From JBBRYW01 sp038253945 (GTDB lineage: Bacteria; Actinomycetota; Thermoleophilia; Gaiellales; Gaiellaceae), in assembly GCA_038253945.1 (NCBI GenBank), contig JBBSGR010000003.1, positions 124,001 through 188,000 of the forward strand: a stretch of DNA of 64,000 bases, given 5' to 3'. The notes under the pieces are model-generated. The model did not search any database. It was not told the DNA's origin and was given only the letters and a program-made list of their open reading frames with translations. Positions within the stretch are counted from its first letter, which is position 1; every line of letters begins with the position of its first letter. A program made the position numbers and the translations under genes. Below are positions 51,456 to 60,150 of the stretch, piece by piece.

Positions 51456-51959
51456 GTGAGCTCAGCGGCGTTCAGCGACCCGGGCGCGGCGCTCGTCGCC
51501 CTCTACGACGAGGCGCTGCCCGAGGTGTACGGGTATCTCCTGCACCGTTGCGGCAACCGCGCGGTTGCCGAGGATCTGACCTCCGAGGTATTCCTGGCCG
51601 CTGCACGCGCCGTCGGGAATGGATCGGCCGCGCACGTGTCCATTCCCTGGCTCGTGGCGGTCGCTCGGAACAAGCTCTTCGACCACTGGCGTCGGTTGGG
51701 TCGCGAGCAGAGGAGTCTGCGCACGATCGGCGACCCGGAGCGGCCGTCATCGCCCGAGGGCGACGAGGGGCAAGCGCTCGCGACGCTCGATGCGCTGTCA
51801 GCCGACCACCGGGCGGCGCTCGTGCTGCGGCACGTCGACGGGCTATCCGTGTCCGAGGTCGCCGTGGAGCTCGGGCGCACGCTGCACGCCACCGAGGCGC
51901 TGCTCACCAGGGCGCGCCGCTCGTTCCGGCGCCTGTACGAGGAGGTCGAAGAGCGATGA
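51456..51959 (+). CDS. ECF-type RNA polymerase sigma factor
   Basis: A 167-residue sigma factor. Region 2 is EALPEVYGYLLHRCGNRAVA then EDLTSEVFLAAA; region 4 is LSADHRAALVLRHVDGLSVS and EVAVELGRTLHATEALLTRA. AAGGAG is close (two bases) to the GTG. It is translationally coupled (ATGA) to a VOC protein whose N-terminal 45 residues may serve as its regulator; no classic anti-sigma with a membrane helix is adjacent. Confidence 0.9.
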   Translation: MSSAAFSDPGAALVALYDEALPEVYGYLLHRCGNRAVAEDLTSEVFLAAARAVGNGSAAHVSIPWLVAVARNKLFDHWRRLGREQRSLRTIGDPERPSSPEGDEGQALATLDALSADHRAALVLRHVDGLSVSEVAVELGRTLHATEALLTRARRSFRRLYEEVEER

Positions 51960-52513
51960 AGCGATCCGATCCACTTCGCTTGCTGCTTCGGCCGTCGTCG
52001 CCGGCGTCCCCCCGACCGGTCTTTGCGGACGCTCTTCGCGAGCGCCTCGAGGCCGAGCTCGAGCAGGCCATCGTCAAGCAGGAGAAAGGAGCACGAATGT
52101 CCACCACCGAGCAAGTCCCCCGGGTCACGTCGCTGATGCCGCACCTGGTCGTCCGCGGCGCCGCGCATGCGATCGACTTCTACCGCGAGGCCTTCGGCGC
52201 CGAGGAGCCGGGCGAGCGCTTCACGAACGAGGACGGCACCGTCGCTCACGCCGAGATCGCGATCGGCGGCTCACCCATCGCGCTCTCCGACGAGCACGGC
52301 ACTGAGCTCAGCCCCGAGTCCATCGGCGGTACGCCCGTCCGCGTGAGCCTCTACGCCGAGGAGGTGGATGCGCTCGCCGATCGGGCCGTCGCCGCGGGAG
52401 CGACCGTCGTCTATCCGATCGCCGACCAGCCGTACGGCCTGCGCGGCGGCCGCCTGCAGGATCCGTTCGGGCACCTCTGGATCGTCCACACCCCCCCGGG
52501 CGGAGATCGCTGA
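51956..52513 (+). CDS. VOC protein with short N-terminal sigma-linked extension
   Basis: 185 residues. Residues ~1-48 (LRLLLRPSSPASPRPVFADA, LRERLEAELEQ) are an amphipathic extension seen in actinobacterial proteins coded right after ECF sigmas. Residues ~55-185 are a PhnB-like VOC domain: PHLVVRGAAHAIDFYREAFG, AHAEIAIGGSPIALSDEHG and RLQDPFGHLWIVHTPP. It may sense a ligand and control the sigma factor; that is inference. Confidence 0.85.
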   Translation: MKRSDPLRLLLRPSSPASPRPVFADALRERLEAELEQAIVKQEKGARMSTTEQVPRVTSLMPHLVVRGAAHAIDFYREAFGAEEPGERFTNEDGTVAHAEIAIGGSPIALSDEHGTELSPESIGGTPVRVSLYAEEVDALADRAVAAGATVVYPIADQPYGLRGGRLQDPFGHLWIVHTPPGGDR

Positions 52514-52540
52514 GCTGCGCCATTGCCGCCGGGCGGTCGG

Positions 52541-54046
52541 TTACGCCGCGACGTCCGCGGTCTCGGCGAACTTCCCCTTCAGGTAGTGGACGTACGGGCG
52601 CGGGTCGATCGGCCCGCCGACGACCTTCTGGAGCATCTCCTTGGGCGTGTACTTGCGCCCGTGCCGGTGCAGCTTGTCGCGCAGCCATTCCCGCAGGTCG
52701 GTGAACTCGCCCACCTCGATCTGGCTGTCGAGGTCCGGGAGATCCGAGAGGACGCGCTCCCAGATCTGCACCGAGATCACGTTGCCGAGCGCGTAGGTCG
52801 GGAAGTAGCCGAACGAGTTGAACGACCAGTGGATGTCCTGCAGGGCACCGAGCCGATCCTCCGGGACGTCGACGCCCAGGTACTTCTTCATCCGCGCGTT
52901 CCAGGCTTCGGGCACGTCCTCGAGCGCCAGCCGGCCGTTCAGGATCTCCTGCTCGAGCTCGAAGCGCAGGATGACGTGGAGGTTGTACGTCACCTCGTCC
53001 GCGTCGACCCGGATGTACGACGGACGCACGCGGTTGATCGCGCGGTAGAACGCCTCCGCCTCGACGTCTCGGAGCGTCGGAAAGGCCTCCTGCAGCTTTG
53101 GGTAGAAGAAGCGCCAGAACGGGCGGCTTCGACCGACGAGGTTCTCCCACATCCGGCTCTGCGACTCGTGCAGGCCGAGCGACGTGCCGCTGCCGAGGGG
53201 CGTCCGGGCGATCGCTCTGTCGACGCCGTTCTCGTACAGTCCGTGGCCGCACTCGTGCATGGCGGAGAAGAGCGACGTGAGGTCGGTCTCGGAGTAGCGG
53301 CTCGTCAGCCGGATGTCGTCAGGGCTCGCGCCGCTTGCGAAGGGGTGGACGGAGCGGTCGAGCCGCCAGGAGTCGCGGCTGAAGCCGAAGCGCTCGACCA
53401 CACCCAGCGAGAACTCGAGCTGCGTGTCCTCCGAGAACGGGCCGCGCATGAACTCGTCCTCGCCCTCCGACCGCTCGGCCGCCGCGGCGATCAGCGGCGG
53501 CAGCTCCTCTTTCAGCACGCCGAACACCTCGTCGACCTCCGCGCTCGTCATCCCCTCCTCGTAGTCGTCGAGCAGGACGTCGTAGATCGGACGATCCCCG
53601 TCGTAGCACTCGACGTAACGATGGGTCAACTCGACGTTCTTTCTCAGGTACGGGAGGAAGAGAGCGAAGTCCGACGTCCGACGGGCCTCCGCCCAGACCG
53701 GCTGGGCCATCGCCGCGGCACGAGCGAGCTCGGCGCGCAGCTCAGGCGTGACCTTCCGAGCCTTCTCCCAGTCGCGGCGCGTGACGCGGATGATGCTCGC
53801 CTCGTCGGAGTCGAAGGGCATCGAGTCCTCGTAGGCGGCGAGATCGTCCAGGAGACGGCCGGTCTCGTCGGCGATGAAGAGCTCGTGCGAGATGCGCTCG
53901 AGCGTCCCGAGCAGGTACGCGCGATCCTGGACCCCCTTCGGCGGCATCATCGTCTCCTGGTCCCAGCCCATCAGGGACGTGGCGCGGCGGAGGTCCTGCA
54001 CCTCGCCGAGCCGGCTCTTCAACTGGTCGAACGTCTTGCTGCTCAC
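52541..54046 (-). CDS. M32 (Taq-type) metallocarboxypeptidase
   Basis: A 501-residue zinc peptidase that removes C-terminal residues. FSAMHECGHGLYENGVDR holds the HExxH, HESQSRMWENLVGRSRPFW the third ligand Glu block, and DADEVTYNLHVILRFELEQ and IDPRPYVHYLKGKF are family marks. Near-standard length (~500). Cytosolic. The small membrane gene at 54093 lies 46 bases upstream. Confidence 0.95.
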   Translation of the reverse strand: MSSKTFDQLKSRLGEVQDLRRATSLMGWDQETMMPPKGVQDRAYLLGTLERISHELFIADETGRLLDDLAAYEDSMPFDSDEASIIRVTRRDWEKARKVTPELRAELARAAAMAQPVWAEARRTSDFALFLPYLRKNVELTHRYVECYDGDRPIYDVLLDDYEEGMTSAEVDEVFGVLKEELPPLIAAAAERSEGEDEFMRGPFSEDTQLEFSLGVVERFGFSRDSWRLDRSVHPFASGASPDDIRLTSRYSETDLTSLFSAMHECGHGLYENGVDRAIARTPLGSGTSLGLHESQSRMWENLVGRSRPFWRFFYPKLQEAFPTLRDVEAEAFYRAINRVRPSYIRVDADEVTYNLHVILRFELEQEILNGRLALEDVPEAWNARMKKYLGVDVPEDRLGALQDIHWSFNSFGYFPTYALGNVISVQIWERVLSDLPDLDSQIEVGEFTDLREWLRDKLHRHGRKYTPKEMLQKVVGGPIDPRPYVHYLKGKFAETADVAA

Positions 54047-54092
54047 TTCACTCCTCTCGTTGCCCCTACGCGGATCCGAACGCTACTGAATC

Positions 54093-54254
54093 TCAGCGGC
54101 GCCGCGCCTGGAACTCGGCCGCCCAGGCGGCGAGCCGGAGGCCGATCCAGATCGGCGTCAAGAGAACGTAGAAGACGACGAGTGCCGGGGCGAGGATGGC
54201 CGACCACAGCGCCCAGCGCCAGACGGGAACCGGCGGCTTGGACACGCGGGTCAC
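54093..54254 (-). CDS. 53-residue single-pass membrane protein
   Basis: GTG at 54254 overlaps the stop of the PPDK-regulator gene (GTGA), the coupling style of this genome. The product has one hydrophobic segment (WALWSAILAPALVVFYVLLT) and a basic C-terminal tail, EFQARRR. No family recognised. Confidence 0.6.
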   Translation of the reverse strand: MTRVSKPPVPVWRWALWSAILAPALVVFYVLLTPIWIGLRLAAWAAEFQARRR

Positions 54255-55093
54255 TGGTCCGCCAGGACACCGGCTCGCGGCATCTCGCGGCGGCGCTCGT
54301 CGACGAGGCGGATGATCCGGTGCGCAGTCTCCTCGATCGACAGGTCGGACACCTCGAGTACGGGGCAGCCGAGCCGCCTGTGGATCCCGGCCGCCTCGTC
54401 GAGCTCGTCGTAGATCTGTACGAGCTCGGAGTAGGCCCGGCTCGACGCACCCATTTGACGAACGCGGGTCTGGCGGATCTCCGACAGGCGGCTCGCGTCG
54501 ATCGTGAGCCCAACGATCTTGGCGGGCTCGATCTCGAACAGCTCCGGCGGCGGCTCGATCCCCTTGACGATGGGGACGTTGGCGGTCTTGTGGCCGAGGT
54601 AGCCGAGGTAGATCGAGAGCGGCGTCTTCGACGTACGCGAGACCCCGACGAGGACGATGTCCGCCTCGCGCAGGCCGCTCCCGACGCCGTCGTCGTACTT
54701 GACCGCGAACTCGATTGCCTCCATCCGCCTGAAGTAGGTGTTGTCGAGCGCCGCCCTTGCGCCGGGCGTCATTCGAGCCGACGTTCCCGATACGCGCGCG
54801 ACCGACTCGATCGGGTGGCCGAGCAGGTCGCAGTAGTGGACGCGCGCTCGCCGGCAGAGTGAGCGCATCGCCTCGCGGAACTCCGGCTTGACGAGCGTGT
54901 AGACCGCGACCGCGCGCCGGCCCTTCATCCGCTGCACCGCCCCGTACAGATCCTCGATCGCCTCGACACGCGGATGGCGCACCTCCTCGAACGGCTGCTC
55001 GGGGAACTGCGCCTCGAGGGCGTGCACGAGCCGCGTCGCCGTCTCGCCCGTGGAGTCCGAGACGACATGCAACTCGACCGGCGGGCGTTCCAC
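54251..55093 (-). CDS. PPDK/PEP-synthase regulatory protein (bifunctional kinase-phosphorylase)
   Basis: A 280-residue DUF299 protein that inactivates PPDK by ADP-dependent Thr phosphorylation and reactivates it by Pi-dependent dephosphorylation. VELHVVSDSTGETATRLVHA starts it, VGVSRTSKTPLSIYLGYLGH is the P-loop-like nucleotide site (residues ~150-170) and NTYFRRMEAIEFAVKYDDG the middle block. ppdK is 3.6 kb away, same strand. GTG at 55093. Confidence 0.94.
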   Translation of the reverse strand: MERPPVELHVVSDSTGETATRLVHALEAQFPEQPFEEVRHPRVEAIEDLYGAVQRMKGRRAVAVYTLVKPEFREAMRSLCRRARVHYCDLLGHPIESVARVSGTSARMTPGARAALDNTYFRRMEAIEFAVKYDDGVGSGLREADIVLVGVSRTSKTPLSIYLGYLGHKTANVPIVKGIEPPPELFEIEPAKIVGLTIDASRLSEIRQTRVRQMGASSRAYSELVQIYDELDEAAGIHRRLGCPVLEVSDLSIEETAHRIIRLVDERRREMPRAGVLADQ

Positions 55094-55107
55094 CGCGCCA
55101 TTGTGCC

Positions 55108-55145
55108 GGGACCAGGCCCCGGGACTGGTCCCGGGGCCTGGTCCC
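55108..55145. repeat. Perfect 38-bp palindrome
   Basis: Arms GGGACCAGGCCCCGGGAC and GTCCCGGGGCCTGGTCCC with a TG centre, between htrA and the PPDK-regulator gene. A perfect 18-bp arm suggests a REP-like or bidirectional terminator element. A related, degenerate copy is at 35649-35685. Confidence 0.95.
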
Positions 55146-55152
55146 GCATGCC

Positions 55153-56253
55153 TCACTGCACCGAGCTGGGCCTCTTTCCGAGCGCGACCGTCGTGGTGTT
55201 GGTCGCGCTGCCGCGCCGGAACTGGATCCTGAGCTTGTCGCCGGGCCGCTTCGCGTCGATGGCCGCCCGCAGCTCGACCGACGAGAGGATGCGCTTGCCG
55301 TCCACTTTCGTCACCCGGTCGCCGGACTGCAGACCCGCGTCGGCGGCCGGGCCGCCGGAGACGACCGCGGCGAGCTGTACCCCGGCCGGGTCGACCTGCC
55401 CGGAGCCGGAGAGCTGTACGCCGAAGTAGGCGTGATCCACGCGCCCGCTCTCGATCAGCTGGCTCGCGATCCGCTTGGCCGTGTCGATCGGAATGGCGTA
55501 GCCGATGCCGACGTTGCCCCCGCTCTGACTCTGAATCTGGGAATTGACGCCGACCACCTGGCCGTGGGAGTCGAGCAGCGGCCCCCCGGAGTTGCCGCTG
55601 TTCAGCGCGGCGTCGGTCTGGATCGCGCCGTCGATCGCGAAGTGATTCGGCGACTGCAGCTCCCGATGCAGCGCACTGACGATCCCCGCGGTGACGGTCC
55701 CCTGCAGCCCGAACGGACTGCCGATCGCGAGCAGCGGGTCGCCGATCTGCAGCGAGCTCGCCGACCCCAGGGTGAGCGGCGTGAGGGCGTGGGCGTGGTG
55801 CTCGAGCTCCACGACCGCGACGTCCGTCGACGCGTCGCTACCCACGACGCGCGCCGGCTCGCGCTCGCCGTTCGCGAAGACCACGGTCGCGCTGCTCGCG
55901 CCGCCGACGACGTGCTCGTTCGTGATTACATGCCCCGCGGAGTCGATCACGAAGCCGGAGCCGGTGACCTGCGCGGCCGGGGTCCCAAAGGGGCTGGTGG
56001 CACCGCCGGACGTCGCAGGTTGGTTGACGACGATCTGGACGACGCCGGGCGAGCTTCGCCGGTAGATCTGCTGAATGGTGAGGGTCGAGGTCGTGCTGGC
56101 CGTCCGCGCTCCGCTCACCTGCACGGCTGGCGCCGAGGCGACCGGCGATCCTCCCCCGTCGTCGAGGACGGAGGTCAAACCCGCGCCTCCCAGTCCACCG
56201 ACGGCCAGCACGGCCGTGATGGCGGCCGCACGTCCGACGTTCTTCCGTTTCAT
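55153..56253 (-). CDS. HtrA/DegP-type serine protease with PDZ domain
   Basis: A 366-residue envelope quality-control protease. Signal anchor AAITAVLAVGGLGGAGL at residues 9-25, then a Ser/Thr-rich linker. The catalytic triad is ITNEHVVGG (His), STDVAVVEL (Asp) and TDAALNSGNSGGPLLD (Ser). One PDZ domain (residues ~275-360) with GLQSGDRVTKVDGK. One PDZ rather than two, as in most actinobacterial HtrA. Confidence 0.94.
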   Translation of the reverse strand: MKRKNVGRAAAITAVLAVGGLGGAGLTSVLDDGGGSPVASAPAVQVSGARTASTTSTLTIQQIYRRSSPGVVQIVVNQPATSGGATSPFGTPAAQVTGSGFVIDSAGHVITNEHVVGGASSATVVFANGEREPARVVGSDASTDVAVVELEHHAHALTPLTLGSASSLQIGDPLLAIGSPFGLQGTVTAGIVSALHRELQSPNHFAIDGAIQTDAALNSGNSGGPLLDSHGQVVGVNSQIQSQSGGNVGIGYAIPIDTAKRIASQLIESGRVDHAYFGVQLSGSGQVDPAGVQLAAVVSGGPAADAGLQSGDRVTKVDGKRILSSVELRAAIDAKRPGDKLRIQFRRGSATNTTTVALGKRPSSVQ

Positions 56254-56364
56254 GACTGCCTCCTTGAATTCGCTATGTCACATCGGAGCGGTTCCACCTG
56301 AAAACTGTCTGAGAAGCGCGTTGAGCCTGCGTTAAGACGTCTGCCCGCTAACGTTCGCCGCCGG

Positions 56365-57738
56365 ATGGGAGACTCCGACCGGTACCCAGACATCGTCACG
56401 ATGGACAAGATCGTCTCCCTCTGCCGCCGTCGCGGATTCGTCTTTCCGTCGTCGGAGATCTACGGCGGCCTCGGTTCCGCCTACGACTACGGTCACTACG
56501 GCGTCCTGACGAAGAACAACATCAGGGCCCGCTGGATCGAGGCGATGACGCAGGAGCGCGACGATATCGTAGCGTTGGACTCGGCAATCATCCTCAATCC
56601 GCGCGTCTGGGAAGCGTCGGGGCACCTGTCCGGGTTCACCGACCCCCTCGTCGACTGCCGCACCTGCAAGCTCCGCTTCCGCGCCGACCACCTCTCCGAC
56701 TCGCGCTGCGGTCGCCAGCCCAGCAAGATCCCAGGAGAGGGCCGCGAGTGCGACCTGACCGAGGCGCGGCAGTTCAACCTCATGTTCGAGACCCACCTCG
56801 GCCCGATGCGCGAGTCGGCCGACACGGTGTACCTGCGTCCGGAGACTGCGCAGGGCATCTTCGTCAACTTCAAGAACGTGCTCCAGGTGGCGCGGCGCAA
56901 GCCCCCGTTCGGAATCGCCCAGGTCGGCAAGTCCTTCCGAAACGAGATCACCCCGGGCAATTTCCTCTTCCGCGTGCTCGAGTTCGAGCAGATGGAGATG
57001 GAGTTCTTCGTGCCGCCGTCCGACGCCGAGCGGTGGTACCGCTATTGGGTGGACGAGCGCTTCGGCTGGTACCTGCGCTACGGGATCCGCGAAAGCCGCC
57101 TCCGCGTACGCGAGCACGGCCCGGAGGAGCGCTCCCACTACTCGAGCGGCACGAGCGATATCGAGTATCTCTATCCGATCGGGTGGTCGGAGCTCGAGGG
57201 CGTCGCCAACCGCGGCGACTACGACCTCTCGCAGCACACGGAGTTCTCGACGACGAAGCTCGAGTACGTCGACCCGGGCGGCGAGCGCTACGTGCCCCAC
57301 GTGATCGAGCCGGCCGTCAGCATCGAGCGCATCTTCCTCGCGCTCCTGATCGACGCCTACGACGAGGAGGTCGTCGCGGATCGCGAGCGGACGGTGCTGC
57401 GTCTGCACCCCCAGATGGCGCCCGTGAAGGCGGCCGTGCTACCTCTCATCGCGAAGGACGAAGAGATGGTGGGCCGCGCACGGAGGCTTTCCGAGGAACT
57501 GCGGCGCCGCCACAGCGTCGAGTACGACGACGGAGGCGCGATCGGGCGTCGCTACCGGCGGCAGGACGAGATTGGCACGCCGTTCGCGTTCACGATCGAC
57601 GAGCAGACGGTCTCCGACGAGACGGTGACCGTCCGCGACCGGGACTCGCTGGCGCAGCAGCGCCTGCCGCTCGCCGGCGTCGCGTCGTGGCTGGACGAGG
57701 CGCTCGCGCGGCCCTGGCAGACGCCGAAACCGGGCTAA
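56365..57738 (+). CDS. glyS: Glycyl-tRNA synthetase (alpha2 type)
   Basis: A 457-residue class II synthetase. FPSSEIYGGLGSAYDYGHYG opens; a zinc motif C-x2-C is at DCRTCKLRF; motif 2 is GIAQVGKSFRNEITPGNFLF; motif 3 VIEPAVSIERIFLALL; anticodon-binding domain from about residue 350. The single-chain homodimer form, not the alpha-beta tetramer, is usual in Actinobacteria. ATG at 56365. Confidence 0.97.
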   Translation: MGDSDRYPDIVTMDKIVSLCRRRGFVFPSSEIYGGLGSAYDYGHYGVLTKNNIRARWIEAMTQERDDIVALDSAIILNPRVWEASGHLSGFTDPLVDCRTCKLRFRADHLSDSRCGRQPSKIPGEGRECDLTEARQFNLMFETHLGPMRESADTVYLRPETAQGIFVNFKNVLQVARRKPPFGIAQVGKSFRNEITPGNFLFRVLEFEQMEMEFFVPPSDAERWYRYWVDERFGWYLRYGIRESRLRVREHGPEERSHYSSGTSDIEYLYPIGWSELEGVANRGDYDLSQHTEFSTTKLEYVDPGGERYVPHVIEPAVSIERIFLALLIDAYDEEVVADRERTVLRLHPQMAPVKAAVLPLIAKDEEMVGRARRLSEELRRRHSVEYDDGGAIGRRYRRQDEIGTPFAFTIDEQTVSDETVTVRDRDSLAQQRLPLAGVASWLDEALARPWQTPKPG

Positions 57739-57759
57739 TGCCTGGTCATGGCCGCCGCC

Positions 57760-58506
57760 TCAGGCGGTCCGGAGCGTCCGCATGCGGAAGCCGCCGTGGT
57801 ACTCGTACGAGGACGTGATGACGGAGAGCGCCTCCAAGGCTGAGCGGCCGTCGACTCCCGCCGCATCGGCCTCTGCAAGCGGTCGCCGCAGAAGCTCTTC
57901 GATCGCCTCGATGCCCCGCGGCGAGAGCGGAAGCGCGCCCTGACCGCAGTCCCGGCAGACCGCCCCCCCGGCACGCGGCGAATAGCCTGCGAGCGGACCT
58001 TCGGCACCGCACTCTGCGCAGCTCGTCAGGTGCGGAAGGTAGCCGGAAAGCCAGAGCAGCTTGAGCTGGAAGGAGAGAGCGAGCGGGTCGAGGGCGGGCC
58101 CCGCAGCGCCGTCGGGGGCCAGCTCGTCGACGAGGTCGAGAAACCGCGTCAGCGCGGTGAATCCGCGGGGGTTCGCCTCCTCTTCCGTGAAGAGGCGGAG
58201 CATCGCCTCGAGTCCCATCAGGCCCACTCCAAGCCGGTATGGCGCCTCTCGTGCGGCGTGGTGCGAGCGAAGAAGATCCACTCCGGTCACCGTCTGGAGC
58301 TCGCCCCTTCCCTCGTGCAGCAGAAGCTGGACGTGGCTCAGGGGCTCGAGGCGCGCGCCAAAGCGGGATTTCGTCCGCCTGATGCCCTTCGCGATGGCGC
58401 CGATGCGCCCCCGCTCGAGCGTGTACAGGTGCAGGACGCGGTCTGCCTCGCCAAACCGGATCGAGCGTAGGACGACGGCTTCGGTCTTGTAGGCACGGCC
58501 CGCCAT
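57760..58506 (-). CDS. recO: DNA repair protein RecO
   Basis: 248 residues. OB fold at the N-terminus (YKTEAVVLRSIRFGEADRVL), helical bundle, and a C4 zinc motif CAECGAEGPL to CRDCG. RecO loads RecA with RecR and anneals ssDNA. ATG at 58506 chosen over TTG at 58518. Convergent with glyS. Confidence 0.94.
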   Translation of the reverse strand: MAGRAYKTEAVVLRSIRFGEADRVLHLYTLERGRIGAIAKGIRRTKSRFGARLEPLSHVQLLLHEGRGELQTVTGVDLLRSHHAAREAPYRLGVGLMGLEAMLRLFTEEEANPRGFTALTRFLDLVDELAPDGAAGPALDPLALSFQLKLLWLSGYLPHLTSCAECGAEGPLAGYSPRAGGAVCRDCGQGALPLSPRGIEAIEELLRRPLAEADAAGVDGRSALEALSVITSSYEYHGGFRMRTLRTA

Positions 58507-58663
58507 CCCAGCCTGCAAGTGTAGTTTCGGGGATCGGCGGCGCCGGCGAGGCGTGGCTCAGAGATTTGCCCGCTCGCACGAGGCGCGCGACAGACCGCGT
58601 CCGGCGGTAACGATCCCGTGACGCTGCACTGATCAGAATGGCGGAGGAAGGAGCCTCACGGTC

Positions 58664-59569
58664 TTGACTGCGTACGCGACCGTCGGCGCTCTCGTCGCGT
58701 CCCGGCATCCGGGCAACGCCATCGGCTGGATCCTGAGCGCGCTTGCGCTCGTTATCGGCATCACGGTCTTCGCGGGCGCGCTCGCACAGCACTCTGCCTT
58801 GCATCAGGCACGGCCCGACGCCTTCGTGAAGACGGCGGCCTGGTTTGACAACTGGTCTTGGGTGCCGGAGGTCTTCGTTCCGGCGACCTTCGTGCTCCTC
58901 CTCTTCCCCAACGGCCGCCTGCCATCACGCGGTTGGCGCGTCGTTGCCTGGTCTGCGGGATTGGGGATTGCCGCCATCAGCTGGACGATTGCGTTCGATC
59001 CAGGCCCGCTCAGTGCGCATCCCTCGGTCGTGAATCCCTATGCGGTGGGTCGCTCCGCTGCCAAGGCTGGAGCGCTGCTAGGCGTGCTCGGCGTCGCCGT
59101 CGGGATCGGCATCGCGATTCTCCGCTACCGCCTGTACGAGATCGACGTGGTCATCAAGCGCACCCTCGTCTACGGCGCGCTGACCGCGCTCCTCGCAGGA
59201 GCCTACCTCGGGCTCGTGCTCCTCTTCCAGCTTGCCTTCTCCCCCGTCACGCAGGGGAACGGGCTCGCGGTCGCCTTCTCCACGCTCGCCGTCGCCGCGC
59301 TCTTCGGCCCGGCGCGCACGCGGATCCAGGTGCTCGTCGACCGCCGCTTCTACCGGCAGAAGTATGACGCCGAACGGACGCTCGACGGTTTCGCGGCCCA
59401 CCTGCGGGTGGAGATCGACCTCGACACCCTCGCGGCCGAACTCCGCGCCGTCGTCGCGGAGACGCTGCAGCCCGCGCACATCTCGCTATGGCTCCGCCAC
59501 GACGGCGTCTCCGTAACGCCCGCGGCCCCGACCGCGAGACGGTCGCCTAATCCAGCGACAACGAGATGA
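58664..59569 (+). CDS. Multipass membrane protein with partial kinase-like tail, probably N-truncated
   Basis: A 301-residue protein with five to six hydrophobic segments; VGALVASRHPGNAIGWILSA and VLLLFPNGRLPSRGWRVVAW are a module common in Thermoleophilia membrane proteins and sensor kinases. VDRRFYRQKYDAERTLDGFA then LHRVEID-like helices and QPAHISLWLR end it, where larger relatives continue into a GAF/HATPase. It starts with TTG and lacks the usual first segment, so the 5' end may be lost. Confidence 0.65.
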   Translation: MTAYATVGALVASRHPGNAIGWILSALALVIGITVFAGALAQHSALHQARPDAFVKTAAWFDNWSWVPEVFVPATFVLLLFPNGRLPSRGWRVVAWSAGLGIAAISWTIAFDPGPLSAHPSVVNPYAVGRSAAKAGALLGVLGVAVGIGIAILRYRLYEIDVVIKRTLVYGALTALLAGAYLGLVLLFQLAFSPVTQGNGLAVAFSTLAVAALFGPARTRIQVLVDRRFYRQKYDAERTLDGFAAHLRVEIDLDTLAAELRAVVAETLQPAHISLWLRHDGVSVTPAAPTARRSPNPATTR

Positions 59570-59717
59570 ACGCTCTTCGCGCAGACCTCTCGCTCCGAGG
59601 GCGAGCTACCACCGCTCTCACCTCCCGCAGTTTCCCCTTTGACGAGCTCTTTGGGGGATCGGCAGGAATGGCCTGCGCGGACGACCCGTTTACGTGGAAA
59701 AGGGGAAGAAGGCGAAG

Positions 59718-59972
59718 ATGGGGATGATTCAGCTCTACACGACCGAATGGTGCGGCTACTGCGTCCGCGCCAAGGCTTTGCTCGACGGCAAGCAGCTCGC
59801 CTACGAGGAGATCTCGCTGGACGACGATCCGCAGTTCCGGCGAAAGCTGATGGAGCTGACCGGAAGCTGGACGGTGCCGCAGATCCTGATCGACGGGGAC
59901 CCGATCGGCGGTTACGCCGAGCTCTGGCGGCTCGACAAGACCGGGCAGCTCGACGAGCACGTGGCGGCTTAG
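59718..59972 (+). CDS. Glutaredoxin-like thiol-disulfide protein
   Basis: 84 residues. IQLYTTEWCGYCVRAKALLD has the C-x2-C active site (CGYC); SWTVPQILIDGDPIGGYAEL carries the cis-Pro and GG motifs. NrdH/mycoredoxin-type is likely in Actinobacteria, where glutathione is absent; mycothiol or thioredoxin reductase would reduce it. A GTG at 59694 is a longer alternative. Confidence 0.9.
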   Translation: MGMIQLYTTEWCGYCVRAKALLDGKQLAYEEISLDDDPQFRRKLMELTGSWTVPQILIDGDPIGGYAELWRLDKTGQLDEHVAA

Positions 59973-59999
59973 GCTTAGAACCTCCGCCTCAATGAGCTA

Positions 60000-60113
60000 G
60001 AGGAACATGGTTGGCTGCTGGGCCGGATCGAAGACCCCTTCGGACATCACTGGGAGATCGGGAAGCCCCTGGTCGAATGGCCACCTTCACGTGCCGACCG
60101 GGGAAGCGCCTAG
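60000..60113 (+). pseudogene. C-terminal remnant of a VOC/PhnB-like gene
   Basis: The frame reads EEHGWLLGRIEDPFGHHWEI then GKPLVEWPP and stops at 60111-60113. This is the conserved last beta strand of PhnB-type VOC proteins (compare RLQDPFGHLWIVH at 52470). No upstream part is present. A ~37-residue fossil. Confidence 0.7.
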
Positions 60114-60150
60114 TCCACCGGGTTGTGTCTCTCTGTGAAGCGCCTGGACT

